A stretch of DNA of 52,006 bases. Source: Burkholderiales bacterium (GTDB lineage: Bacteria > Pseudomonadota > Gammaproteobacteria > Burkholderiales > SG8-39). The stretch is taken from NCBI GenBank assembly GCA_014860395.1, contig JACZJU010000267.1, forward strand, positions 1-52,006. The letters run 5' to 3'. This document shows, piece by piece, positions 20,262 through 29,041 of the stretch. How positions within the stretch are numbered: the stretch's first letter is position 1; each line of letters starts with the position of its first letter. A program made the translations under genes and the position numbers. The notes below the pieces were generated by a model. The model was not told the DNA's origin and made no database searches. It saw nothing but the letters and a program-made list of their open reading frames with translations.

Positions 20262-20529
20262 GCGCAGGCAAGGCGCATCGGAATCCACAGGTAGTCGCGA
20301 GTACGGGGGCGGGAGGGCCTGTGTCAACCAGGAGCCCGCGCCCGATGCGATTTGCAGCCAGGCGGATCGCAAGCATCTCGAGGGCGAACTCGTTATTGCA
20401 CGGGGAAGCGCAGATTGAGTCCCCGAGGCAATCCGGGCTTTCCCCTGATTTTGGAGTGCAAGGGGACCGGCGGGAGGGGTCTCACTCCTTCCGTGGCCCC
20501 CTAGTTCGGATCATCCATAGAGGATATTT

Positions 20530-22218
20530 GTGAATCAAGTCATCATCCCGATCAAGGCCAAGGCCAAGGATAAGCGGCGCGGTGCGTCCAAGGGGCGGGC
20601 GTCCGATCCGAAGGCGCTCGCGGAAGTGCGTTCGCTGCTCGGCGCGCAGCCGCGCCGGCGCGACCTGCTCATCGAGCACCTGCACAAAATCCAGGATAGC
20701 TATGGCCACATTTCGGCGGCGCATCTGGTGGCGCTGGCGCGCGAAATGAAGCTCGCCGCAGCCGAGGTCTACGAGGTCGCCACCTTTTATCATCACTTCG
20801 ACGTGGTGAAGGAAGGCGAGACGCCGCCGCCGGCGCTGACGGTGCGCGTATGCGATTCGCTCACCTGCGAGCTTTCCGGCGCAAATGAACTGCTCCTCGG
20901 CCTGAAGCGCGCACTGGGCGAAGGCGTGCGGGTGCTGCCCGCGCCTTGCGTCGGCCGCTGCGAACAGGCTCCGGTCGCCGTCGTCGGCCAGAACCCGGTG
21001 GCGCAGGCCACGGTGGACAAGGTCAGGCAATTGGTCGCCGGCGAGAAGACCAAATGCGCGACGGGCAAGTACAAAACCTACGCAAATTATCGCAACGAGG
21101 GCGGTTACGCGATTGCCGCCGAATGCCTCGCAGGCAAACGCACGCCCAATGCGGTGATCAATGCGATGGAGCACTCCGGCCTGCGCGGCCTGGGCGGTGC
21201 AGGATTTCCGGCCGGGCGCAAGTGGAAGATCGTGCGCGCCGAACCTGCGCCGCGCGTGATGGCGGTCAATATCGACGAGGGGGAGCCGGGGACATTCAAG
21301 GACCGCTACTACCTCGAACGCGATCCGCATCGCTTCCTGGAAGGTCTGATCATCGCGGCCTGGGCGGTGCAGATTTCCGAAGTCTATATCTACTTGCGCG
21401 ACGAATACGCCGGCTGCCGCGCCATTCTCGAGCGCGAAATCAAGGCGCTGCAGAAGGATCCGCCCTGTCCGATTCCGCCGATTCATCTGCGCCGCGGCGC
21501 AGGCGCCTACATCTGCGGCGAGGAATCGGCGATGGTCGAATCGATCGAAGGCAAACGCGGCATGCCGCGCCTGCGCCCGCCCTATCTTGCGCAGGTCGGC
21601 CTGTTCGGCTATCCCACGCTCGAGCACAACATGGAGACCTTGTACTGGGTGCGCGACATCGTGGAAAAAGGCGGGGACTGGTTTGCGTCCCACGGCCGCA
21701 ACGGCCGGCAGGGGCTGCGCTCGTTCTCGGTATCGGGGCGCGTGAACAAGCCGGGTGTGCATCTCGCGCCGGCGGGCATCACGGTGAAGGAGCTGATAGC
21801 GGAGTATTGCGGCGGCATGCTGCCCGGTCACCGCTTCTATGCCTACCTGCCGGGCGGCGCCTCGGGGGGCATCCTGCCTGCGACGATGGGCGACATACCG
21901 CTGGATTTCGACACGCTGAACCAGTACGGCTGTTTTATCGGTTCGGCTGCAGTGATCATCCTCTCGGGCAAGGACCGGGCGGCAGCGGCGGCGCGCAACG
22001 TGATGAAATTCTTTGCCGATGAGTCCTGCGGCCAATGCACACCCTGCCGGGTGGGTACGGCAAAGGCGGGCAAGCTGATGCAAGAACCCAAGTGGGATCA
22101 GGGCCTGCTCGAGGAACTTTCGGGCGCGATGGCGGACGCATCCATATGCGGCCTGGGGCAGGCTGCGCCCAATCCCATCCGCAGCGTGATGAAATATTTT
22201 CCCGACGAGGTCAAATAA
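20530..22218 (+). CDS. Fused NuoE-NuoF diaphorase subunit of formate dehydrogenase 1
   Basis: This 562-residue protein joins the two diaphorase subunits that are separate (FdsG, FdsB) in classic soluble formate dehydrogenases. Residues about 30-170 are NuoE-like with a thioredoxin-fold [2Fe-2S] site (C108, C113, C140, C144). Residues about 175-560 are NuoF-like with the NADH/FMN loops (GLGGAGFPAGRKW, DEGEPGTFKD, GAGAYICGEESA) and the 4Fe-4S motif SCGQCTPCRVGT...CGLGQ. It passes electrons from formate to NAD+. The start is GTG 20530, supported by AGAGGA just upstream. The catalytic subunit follows after 77 bases. The fusion resembles HoxF of NAD-reducing hydrogenases, but the neighbour is a formate dehydrogenase. 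Confidence 0.9.
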   Translation: MNQVIIPIKAKAKDKRRGASKGRASDPKALAEVRSLLGAQPRRRDLLIEHLHKIQDSYGHISAAHLVALAREMKLAAAEVYEVATFYHHFDVVKEGETPPPALTVRVCDSLTCELSGANELLLGLKRALGEGVRVLPAPCVGRCEQAPVAVVGQNPVAQATVDKVRQLVAGEKTKCATGKYKTYANYRNEGGYAIAAECLAGKRTPNAVINAMEHSGLRGLGGAGFPAGRKWKIVRAEPAPRVMAVNIDEGEPGTFKDRYYLERDPHRFLEGLIIAAWAVQISEVYIYLRDEYAGCRAILEREIKALQKDPPCPIPPIHLRRGAGAYICGEESAMVESIEGKRGMPRLRPPYLAQVGLFGYPTLEHNMETLYWVRDIVEKGGDWFASHGRNGRQGLRSFSVSGRVNKPGVHLAPAGITVKELIAEYCGGMLPGHRFYAYLPGGASGGILPATMGDIPLDFDTLNQYGCFIGSAAVIILSGKDRAAAAARNVMKFFADESCGQCTPCRVGTAKAGKLMQEPKWDQGLLEELSGAMADASICGLGQAAPNPIRSVMKYFPDEVK

Positions 22219-22299
22219 GTGAAGCGTGAAGTGAAGCGTGAACTCTCGGAACCGAATTACCTGTTGGCCGGCCACGGCCGCAGCGGAGGTGAAGCATGA
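22219..22299 (+). CDS. Possible 26-residue leader ORF before fdhA1
   Basis: Directly after the TAA of the fused diaphorase gene, in the same frame, GTG 22219 opens a 26-codon frame that ends in TGA overlapping the fdhA1 start as ATGA. It begins with a perfect 12-base tandem repeat (GTGAAGCGTGAA twice, 22219-22242), which encodes VKREVKRE. It has no ribosome binding site of its own and could simply be a former C-terminal extension of the upstream protein. It might couple translation of fdhA1 to the gene before it. Confidence 0.25.
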   Translation: MKREVKRELSEPNYLLAGHGRSGGEA

Positions 22300-25106
22300 C
22301 TGCGATGAGCAAGGAAGAACTGGCGGCGATGCCGGTCGAGTTCAAGCTGAACGGCAAGGAAGTGGTCGGCTACGGCAACGAGACCATCATCCAGGCCGCC
22401 AAGCGCTACGGCGTGGAGATTCCCCATCTATGCTACAAGGAAGGCCTGCGCCCCGACGGCAACTGCCGCGCGTGCATGGTCGAGATCAAGGGCGAGCGCG
22501 TGCTCGCGCCCTCGTGCTGCCGCAATCCCGCGCCCGGGATGGAGGTCACGAGCGACAGCGCGCGCGCCCTCGCGTCGCAGAAGATGGTGCTGGAGCTGCT
22601 GCTCGCGGACATGCCCGAAGAGCGCCATACCCTGGATTCGGAGCTCGACCACTGGGCGGCCAAGCTCAAGCTCGGCAAGCCGCGCTTCGCAGCGCGTGAG
22701 CAGCCCAAGGCGGACCTGTCACATTTCGGCATTGCCGTCGATCTGGATTCCTGCATCCAGTGCACGCGCTGCGTGCGCGCCTGCCGCGAGGAGCAGGTCA
22801 ACGACGTCATCGGCTATGCGTTTCGGGGCGAGCATTCGAAGATCGTGTTCGATTTCGATGACCCCATGGGCGAATCGAGCTGTGTAGCCTGCGGCGAGTG
22901 CGTGCAGGCCTGCCCGACCGGCGCGCTGATGCCGGCGCGCGGCGCCGGCCTCATCAAGCCCGACAAGCAGGTGCATTCGGTGTGCCCGTTCTGCGGCGTC
23001 GGCTGCCAGCTCACCTACAACATCAAGGACAACAAGATTCTGTATGTCGACGGCCGCGATGGACCGTCGAACCACGGCCGGCTGTGCGTCAAGGGCCGCT
23101 ACGGTTTCGATTACGTGAACCACAAGCAGCGCTTGACCAAGCCGCTGATCCGCAAGCCCGGCGCGCCCAAGGCCGCCGATTTCACCATGGACCCGGCCAA
23201 CCCGCTGGAGCATTTCCGCGAGGCGAGCTGGGAGGAGGCGCTGGCTCTGGCCGGCGGCGGCCTGAAGAGCATCCGCGACACCCGGGGGAGCAAGGCGCTG
23301 TGCGGTTTCGGCTCGGCCAAGGGCACGAGCGAGGAGGCCTACCTGTTCCAGAAGCTGGTGCGCGTGGGCTTCGGCAGCAACAACGTCGATCATTGCACGC
23401 GCCTGTGCCATGCCTCCAGCGTCGCGGCGCTGATGGAGGGCGTGGGCTCGGGCGCGGTATCGAACCAGGTCAGCGACGTGATGCACGCCGAGGTGATCTT
23501 CCTGATCGGCGCCAACCCCACTTCGAATCACCCGGTCGCGGCGACCTGGATCAAGAACGCGGTGAAAAAGGGCGCCAAGCTGATCTACGCCGATCCGCGG
23601 CGCGGCGATATCGCGCGCCATGCGGCGCATTACCTGCAGTTCAAGGCCGACACCGACGTGGCGCTGCTGAACGCGATGATGCATACCATCGTGCACGAAG
23701 GCCTGGTGGACAAGGCGTTCATCAAGAGCCGCACCCTCGGTTACGAGGAACTGAGGAAGAACGTCGAGGGCTACAGCCCCGAAGCCATGGCGCCGGTCTG
23801 CGGCATTCCCGCCGAGACCATCCGTGTAGTGGCGCGGCTTTACGCGAAAGCCAAGGGCTCGATCATCCTCTGGGGCATGGGCGTTTCGCAGCATATCCAC
23901 GGCACCGACAACGCGCGCTGCCTGATCGCGCTGTGCATGATGACCGGCCAGATCGGCCGCCCGGGCTGCGGGCTGCATCCGCTGCGCGGCCAGAACAACG
24001 TGCAGGGCGCGTCCGACTCGGGGCTGATCCCGATGGTGTTCCCGGATTATCAGCGCGTCGACAATGCCGAGGCGCGCGCGCGCTTCGAAAAGCTGTGGGG
24101 CGCGACGCTCGATCCCAAGCCCGGGCTCACCGTGGTCGAGATCATGGATGCGGTGCACGAGGGCCAGATCCGCGGCATGTACATCATGGGCGAGAACCCG
24201 GCGATGTCCGACCCCGACGCGCATCATGCGCGTGCCGCACTGGCGAAGTTGGAGCACCTGGTGGTGCAGGAAATCTTCCTGACCGAAACCTGTTATTACG
24301 CCGACGTCATCCTGCCGGCGACGGCCTGGCCGGAAAAGACCGGCACGGTGACCAATACCGACCGCATGGTCCAGCTCGGCCGCCAGGCGCTGGATGCGCC
24401 GGGTGAAGCCAAGCCCGATCTTTGGATTATTCAGGAGATTGCGCGCCGCCTCGGCCTGGACTGGAATTACGCCGGCGCGAAAGAGGTATTCAATGAAATG
24501 CGCCTCGCCATGCCGTCCATCGCAGGCATCACCTGGGAGCGGCTGGAGCAGGAAAGCTGCGTCACCTATCCCTGCGAGAACGAGGGTGATCCGGGACAGC
24601 CGGTGGTGTTCGTCGAAAAATTCCAGACGCCAACGGGTCGAGCGCAGCTGGTGCCCGCGGACGTCATTCCGGCGGCCGAGCGGCCGGATCGGGAATTCCC
24701 GTACGTGCTCATTACCGGGCGTCAGCTTGAGCATTGGCACACCGGCGCGATGACGCGCCGCGCCTCGGTTCTGGATGCGATCGAGCCCGAGCCGACTGCG
24801 CTGGTGCATCCGCTGGATCTGGAGGCGATCGGCGCCGAGCCGGGCGATGTGATCAGCGTCGCATCGCGGCGCGGCGTCGTTTCACTTCACGCCCGCGCGG
24901 ACGACGGCACGCCGCGCGGCGCCGTGTTCATACCGTTCTGCTATTACGAGGCGGCTGCGAACCTGCTGACCAACCCGGCGCTCGATCCCGTCGGCAAGAT
25001 CCCGGAATTCAAGTACTGCGCGGTCAAGCTGATGAAAGGCGGCGAACTTGCGCCGCGCTCGAGCTATGGCGGCGGGCAGACTATGGCCGCGCTCAAGGCG
25101 GGGTAG
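22296..25106 (+). CDS. fdhA: Formate dehydrogenase 1, catalytic alpha subunit (Mo-bisMGD)
   Basis: This 936-residue enzyme oxidises formate to CO2 at a molybdenum bis-MGD centre. The N-terminus has a [2Fe-2S] domain (C46, C57, C60, C74/C75), then two ferredoxin-type clusters (C153/156/159/163 and C196/199/202/206) and the cluster before the Mo domain (C230, C233, C237, C264). The Mo ligand is cysteine C371 followed by histidine (RLCHAS), not selenocysteine. The His-x3-Cys-x2-Cys cluster that usually follows the [2Fe-2S] domain is absent: residues 101-125 have no cysteine. No FdhD-type chaperone or small FdsD gene is seen nearby. Start ATG 22296 follows GGAGG. Confidence 0.93.
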   Translation: MTAMSKEELAAMPVEFKLNGKEVVGYGNETIIQAAKRYGVEIPHLCYKEGLRPDGNCRACMVEIKGERVLAPSCCRNPAPGMEVTSDSARALASQKMVLELLLADMPEERHTLDSELDHWAAKLKLGKPRFAAREQPKADLSHFGIAVDLDSCIQCTRCVRACREEQVNDVIGYAFRGEHSKIVFDFDDPMGESSCVACGECVQACPTGALMPARGAGLIKPDKQVHSVCPFCGVGCQLTYNIKDNKILYVDGRDGPSNHGRLCVKGRYGFDYVNHKQRLTKPLIRKPGAPKAADFTMDPANPLEHFREASWEEALALAGGGLKSIRDTRGSKALCGFGSAKGTSEEAYLFQKLVRVGFGSNNVDHCTRLCHASSVAALMEGVGSGAVSNQVSDVMHAEVIFLIGANPTSNHPVAATWIKNAVKKGAKLIYADPRRGDIARHAAHYLQFKADTDVALLNAMMHTIVHEGLVDKAFIKSRTLGYEELRKNVEGYSPEAMAPVCGIPAETIRVVARLYAKAKGSIILWGMGVSQHIHGTDNARCLIALCMMTGQIGRPGCGLHPLRGQNNVQGASDSGLIPMVFPDYQRVDNAEARARFEKLWGATLDPKPGLTVVEIMDAVHEGQIRGMYIMGENPAMSDPDAHHARAALAKLEHLVVQEIFLTETCYYADVILPATAWPEKTGTVTNTDRMVQLGRQALDAPGEAKPDLWIIQEIARRLGLDWNYAGAKEVFNEMRLAMPSIAGITWERLEQESCVTYPCENEGDPGQPVVFVEKFQTPTGRAQLVPADVIPAAERPDREFPYVLITGRQLEHWHTGAMTRRASVLDAIEPEPTALVHPLDLEAIGAEPGDVISVASRRGVVSLHARADDGTPRGAVFIPFCYYEAAANLLTNPALDPVGKIPEFKYCAVKLMKGGELAPRSSYGGGQTMAALKAG

Positions 25107-25216
25107 GCGTCTTTGTATTTTTCTGCGCGGCAGAAGATTGTCCGTCGAACAGACCAATGCGCCCGATTGAGTCGGTATCGCGAACCGGGAATCCAATCCG
25201 GCGAATAACCCGGAAA

Positions 25217-25230
25217 TTGATGCAGATCAA
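25217..25230 (+). promoter_or_regulatory. Consensus FNR box upstream of formate dehydrogenase 2
   Basis: TTGAT-GCAG-ATCAA matches the classic FNR consensus exactly. A class II position would put the transcript start near 25265. The -10 candidate there (CAAGAT, 25254-25259) is poor. That start would leave GTG 25272 with almost no leader and favours ATG 25293 for the first gene. Confidence 0.65.
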
Positions 25231-25292
25231 AGGACGCCACCTGCTCTTCGTCGCAAGATGCACTTCGACAAGTGACTATTAAGAGCGATTCT

Positions 25293-25913
25293 ATGAAGAA
25301 GCCTGGAAACGGTAGTTCGTCCGGAAAGAAAGGAAATACACGCAAGCCCAAATCGACGAACGGCGCGGGCGATTCGAGCTCGCGGCTGGATCCTGCGATC
25401 GCGCGCTGGCTGGTCGCCGCGGTGGCTGAATTTCCAGCGTCGCGCTCGTCGACCATCCCGATGCTGCAGTCGGCGCAGACCGCCCTGGGCTACCTGCCGG
25501 GCGATGCGATGCGCGCCATCGCGCGCCACCTCGGAGTGGCGCCCGCGGTGGTGGAAGGCGTGGCCAGTTTCTATGCCCAGTTCCGCTTCAATGCCCCGGG
25601 CAAGCATCGCGTGACGGTGTGCAGTGGCACGGCCTGCTACGTGCGCGGCAGTGGCAAGCTCATGGAGGACATCCAGGCGGACCTGCATATCGCGCCGGGC
25701 GGGACCACCGCCGACGGCTCCATTTCGCTGGAGTCAGTTTCCTGCTTCGGCGCCTGTGCGCTCGCCCCCGTCGTGGTTCTCGACGACAAGGTTCTGCGCC
25801 AGCAGACCAGCGCATCGATGAAGAAAGTGATTCAGGAACTTTCCGCCGGTCCACCCAAGGGCAGGACGCGCAGCGCGCGTTCGGCGCCCGCCGCCCGAGG
25901 AGCGCGCAAATGA
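25293..25913 (+). CDS. NuoE-like [2Fe-2S] subunit of formate dehydrogenase 2
   Basis: This 206-residue gamma subunit has a low-complexity basic N-terminus (about 30 residues) and a basic tail. The core has a helical domain and a thioredoxin-fold [2Fe-2S] site, visible as VCSGTACYVRGS and SCFGACALAP (C-x4-C and C-x3-C). It relays electrons to the NuoF-like partner. I chose ATG 25293, with AAGAG upstream; GTG 25272 would add seven residues. Its stop overlaps the next start as ATGA, so the two proteins are likely made in fixed ratio. Confidence 0.88.
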   Translation: MKKPGNGSSSGKKGNTRKPKSTNGAGDSSSRLDPAIARWLVAAVAEFPASRSSTIPMLQSAQTALGYLPGDAMRAIARHLGVAPAVVEGVASFYAQFRFNAPGKHRVTVCSGTACYVRGSGKLMEDIQADLHIAPGGTTADGSISLESVSCFGACALAPVVVLDDKVLRQQTSASMKKVIQELSAGPPKGRTRSARSAPAARGARK

Positions 25914-28900
25914 CAAGACTCGCGATTCGTGCCGATCTGGAGGCGCTGCGCGCGCAGCTCACCGCTTCGTTCGACCCCCACCAGCGCCGCATCTTCGTGT
26001 GCATGGGCACAGGTTGCAAGGCCTGCGGCGGGGACGAGATTCTCGCCGGCTTCGACAAGGCGTTGAAGCGGGCAAAACTTCAGGACCAGGTCGAGGTGGT
26101 GATGACCGGGTGCCGCGGCTTCTGCGAGAACGGTGCGTTGGTGGCGGTGCGCCCTCCGGGGACGCTGTACTGCCGCGTCACGGCGTCCGACATTCCCGAA
26201 ATCGTCGAAAAGACGGTGGCGCGCGGCGAAGTGATCGAGCGGCTGCTCTACGAGATGCCGGGTGTGATTCCCGGCGTTCCGGGGCGGCGCATCTCCGCCG
26301 AGGAAGCGATCCCGTTCTACCAGCACCAGATGCGCGTCGTGCTCGGCATGAACGACCGCATCGATCCGACGCGGATCGAGGACTATATCCAGGAGGGGGG
26401 CTACGCCGGACTCGCCAAGGCCTTGTTCGACATGACGCCGGACCAGATCGTCGACGAGGTGCAGCGCGCGGGGCTGCGCGGGCGGGGCGGCGGCGGCTTC
26501 CCCACCGGGCAGAAATGGAAGTTCTGCCGCGCCGCGCCAGGCGACGTCAAATACGTCATCTGCAACGCCGACGAGGGCGACCCGGGCGCGTTCATGGACC
26601 GATCGCTCCTCGAGGGGAATCCGCACGCTGTGCTCGAGGGGATGGCGATTGGCGCCCTGGCGATCGGCTCCTCGCACGGCTACGTCTACATCCGCGCCGA
26701 ATACCCGCTGGCGATCGAGCGCCTGCGCATCGCGATCGATCAGATGCGCGAGCGCGGACTCCTCGGCGAAAACATCCTCGGTTCGGGATTTTCGTTTGAC
26801 ATCATCATCAAGGAGGGGGCGGGGGCGTTCGTCTGCGGCGAAGAGACTGCGCTCATCGCCAGCATTGAGGGGCGCCGCGGCATGCCGATGGCGCGCCCGC
26901 CGTTCCCCGCGGTCAAGGGGCTGTTCGGCAAGCCCACCAACATCAACAACGTCGAGACCTGGGGGAACATTTCGCACATCATCACCGGCGGCGCGGACGC
27001 GTACGCCGCGCGCGGGACCGAAGGGAGCAAAGGGACCAAGATCTTCTCGCTAGTCGGCAAGGTGAACAATACCGGCCTGGTCGAGGTGCCGATGGGGATG
27101 CAACTGCGCCAGCTCGTCTACGAGATCGGCGGCGGCGTGAAGGGCGGCCGCGCGCTCAAGGCGGTGCAGTCCGGCGGCCCCTCGGGCGGGTGCATACCTG
27201 CAAGCATGATGCATTTGCCGATCGACTACGAGTCGCTCGCGAAGGCCGGGTCGATCATGGGCTCGGGCGGCCTGGTCGTGATGGACGAAACCACCTGCAT
27301 GGTCGATCTCGCGCGCTATTTCGTGAGTTTCACCGAGAAGGAATCGTGCGGCAAATGCGCCCCCTGCCGCCTCGGCACGCGCCAGATGCGCATGATCCTG
27401 GACGACATCTGCGAGGGCCGCGGCACCGAACAGAGCATCGCGCAACTGGAATCGCTGGGCGAGGCGGTGTGCAAAGGGTCGCTCTGCGGCCTGGGCCAGA
27501 CCGCGCCGAACCCGGTGCTCACGACGATCAAGTACTTCCGCGACGAGTATCTGGCGCATGTGCGCGAGAAGCGTTGCCCGGCCGGCGTGTGCCAGCCGCT
27601 GTTCGTCGCCACCTGCTCCAATGGTTGTCCGGCCGAAGTGGATATCCCGGCCTATCTCTCGCTGGTTGCCGAAAGCCGCGAGGAAGAGGCGCTGCTTAGC
27701 CACATGGAGCGCAATCCGTTCCCGTCGGTGTGCGCGCGCGTGTGCCCGCATCCGTGCGAGTCGCGCTGCCGGCGCGAGGCCGTGGATGCACCGGTGGCGA
27801 TACGCTCGGTCAAGCGCTTCATGGTCGATTCAAGCCCGCCGGTGAGCATATCGGTGATGGAGCGGCCGGCGGAAGAGCGGCGGCGCACCGCAGTCGTCGG
27901 CGCGGGCCCGGCGGGCCTGACCGCGGCATATTTCCTGCGCCGCCTGGGGCACGAAGTCACGGTGTACGAAGCGATGGCCGAGCCCGGCGGGATGCTGCGC
28001 TACGGCATCCCCTCCTACCGGCTTCCGCACCACGAGCTTGAGCGCGACATCAAGCGGATTACGGATATCGGCGTGAAGATCGTCTGCAACGCAACCGTGG
28101 GCAAGAAGCTCTCCATTGCGCGCCTGCACAAGGACTACGATGCCGTCTTTGTCGGCAGCGGCGCATGGTCGGACGTGAGCATGGGTGTTCCGGGCGAGGA
28201 CGCGCGCGGCGTCGCCTCGGGCATAGAGTTCCTGAAGAAGGCGGCACAGGGCGGCGCTCCCCGGCTCAAAGGAGACGCGGTCGTGGTCGGCGGCGGCAAC
28301 ACGGCGATGGATGCGGCGCGCACCGCGCTGCGTCTGGGCGCCGGGAGCGTAACGGTCGCCTATCGCAGGACGCGCGAAGAAATGCCGGTGCAGCCCGAGG
28401 AGATCACCGAGGCGCTGGAGGAGGGCGTGAAGCTCGAGTTCCTGGTTGCCCCGGTCGAGGTGATCGGCGACGGCAAGGGCGGCGCCGCGGCACTCAAGTT
28501 CCAACGCATGCGCATGGGAGATTTCGACGACAGCGGTCGCAGGCGGCCGATACCGATCGAGGGCGATTTCATCGAGATCCCGGCGGCGAACATCATTCGC
28601 GCGATCGGCCAGAAGCCGGTGATCCCCGCCGGCGGGCCGCCGGTGTCGAAACGCGGCACGGTCAACGTCGATCAGTTTTCGCTCGCGACCGAGTACGAGG
28701 GAATTTTCGCCGGCGGCGACGCCGTGCTCGGTCCGGCGACGGCGGTCGAAGCGATCGCGCACGGCCGGCGCGCGGCGGAAGCGATCGAACACTACCTGCA
28801 TCCGGGCAAGCACGTCCATTTTCCGTGGAACGCGCCGCGCGCGCTCGACACCGCGTTCGACCCCGCGGCTCCGGCCTCGGCCCTGGCGCGGCGCGAAACG

Positions 28901-29041
28901 CGCAAGCTGATACCGATCAAGCGGCGGGAATCGTTTGACGAGGTGGAGCTGGCGCTTAGCGCCCGCGCCGCCCGCGCCGAGGCGGGCCGCTGCTTGCGTT
29001 GCGATTTCGGCAAGACGATAGTTTCGCGGGAGGATGAATGA
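25910..29041 (+). CDS. NuoF-GltD fusion, flavin electron-transfer subunit of formate dehydrogenase 2
   Basis: This 1043-residue protein joins two flavoenzymes. The first part is NuoF-like: a thioredoxin-fold [2Fe-2S] site (C31, C36, C68, C72), NADH/FMN loops (GRGGGGFPTGQKW, DEGDPGAFMD, GAGAFVCGEETA) and the 4Fe-4S motif SCGKCAPCRLGT. From about residue 570 it matches the small subunit of glutamate synthase and NfnB: a cysteine-rich region (CSNGCPAEVD, CARVCPHPCESRC), an FAD loop VVGAGPAGLTAAY (about 662) and an NAD(P) loop VVGGGNTAMDAA (about 791). It thus has two pyridine-nucleotide sites and several Fe-S clusters, as in electron-bifurcating or transhydrogenating enzymes. It overlaps both neighbours by ATGA. 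Confidence 0.9.
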   Translation: MTRLAIRADLEALRAQLTASFDPHQRRIFVCMGTGCKACGGDEILAGFDKALKRAKLQDQVEVVMTGCRGFCENGALVAVRPPGTLYCRVTASDIPEIVEKTVARGEVIERLLYEMPGVIPGVPGRRISAEEAIPFYQHQMRVVLGMNDRIDPTRIEDYIQEGGYAGLAKALFDMTPDQIVDEVQRAGLRGRGGGGFPTGQKWKFCRAAPGDVKYVICNADEGDPGAFMDRSLLEGNPHAVLEGMAIGALAIGSSHGYVYIRAEYPLAIERLRIAIDQMRERGLLGENILGSGFSFDIIIKEGAGAFVCGEETALIASIEGRRGMPMARPPFPAVKGLFGKPTNINNVETWGNISHIITGGADAYAARGTEGSKGTKIFSLVGKVNNTGLVEVPMGMQLRQLVYEIGGGVKGGRALKAVQSGGPSGGCIPASMMHLPIDYESLAKAGSIMGSGGLVVMDETTCMVDLARYFVSFTEKESCGKCAPCRLGTRQMRMILDDICEGRGTEQSIAQLESLGEAVCKGSLCGLGQTAPNPVLTTIKYFRDEYLAHVREKRCPAGVCQPLFVATCSNGCPAEVDIPAYLSLVAESREEEALLSHMERNPFPSVCARVCPHPCESRCRREAVDAPVAIRSVKRFMVDSSPPVSISVMERPAEERRRTAVVGAGPAGLTAAYFLRRLGHEVTVYEAMAEPGGMLRYGIPSYRLPHHELERDIKRITDIGVKIVCNATVGKKLSIARLHKDYDAVFVGSGAWSDVSMGVPGEDARGVASGIEFLKKAAQGGAPRLKGDAVVVGGGNTAMDAARTALRLGAGSVTVAYRRTREEMPVQPEEITEALEEGVKLEFLVAPVEVIGDGKGGAAALKFQRMRMGDFDDSGRRRPIPIEGDFIEIPAANIIRAIGQKPVIPAGGPPVSKRGTVNVDQFSLATEYEGIFAGGDAVLGPATAVEAIAHGRRAAEAIEHYLHPGKHVHFPWNAPRALDTAFDPAAPASALARRETRKLIPIKRRESFDEVELALSARAARAEAGRCLRCDFGKTIVSREDE

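Noticed and set aside
20262..20529. Possible molybdenum-cofactor riboswitch before the first formate dehydrogenase
   Set aside because: The spacer has G/C-rich imperfect stems, but I could not match the known conserved core; chance pairing is likely at this GC content.
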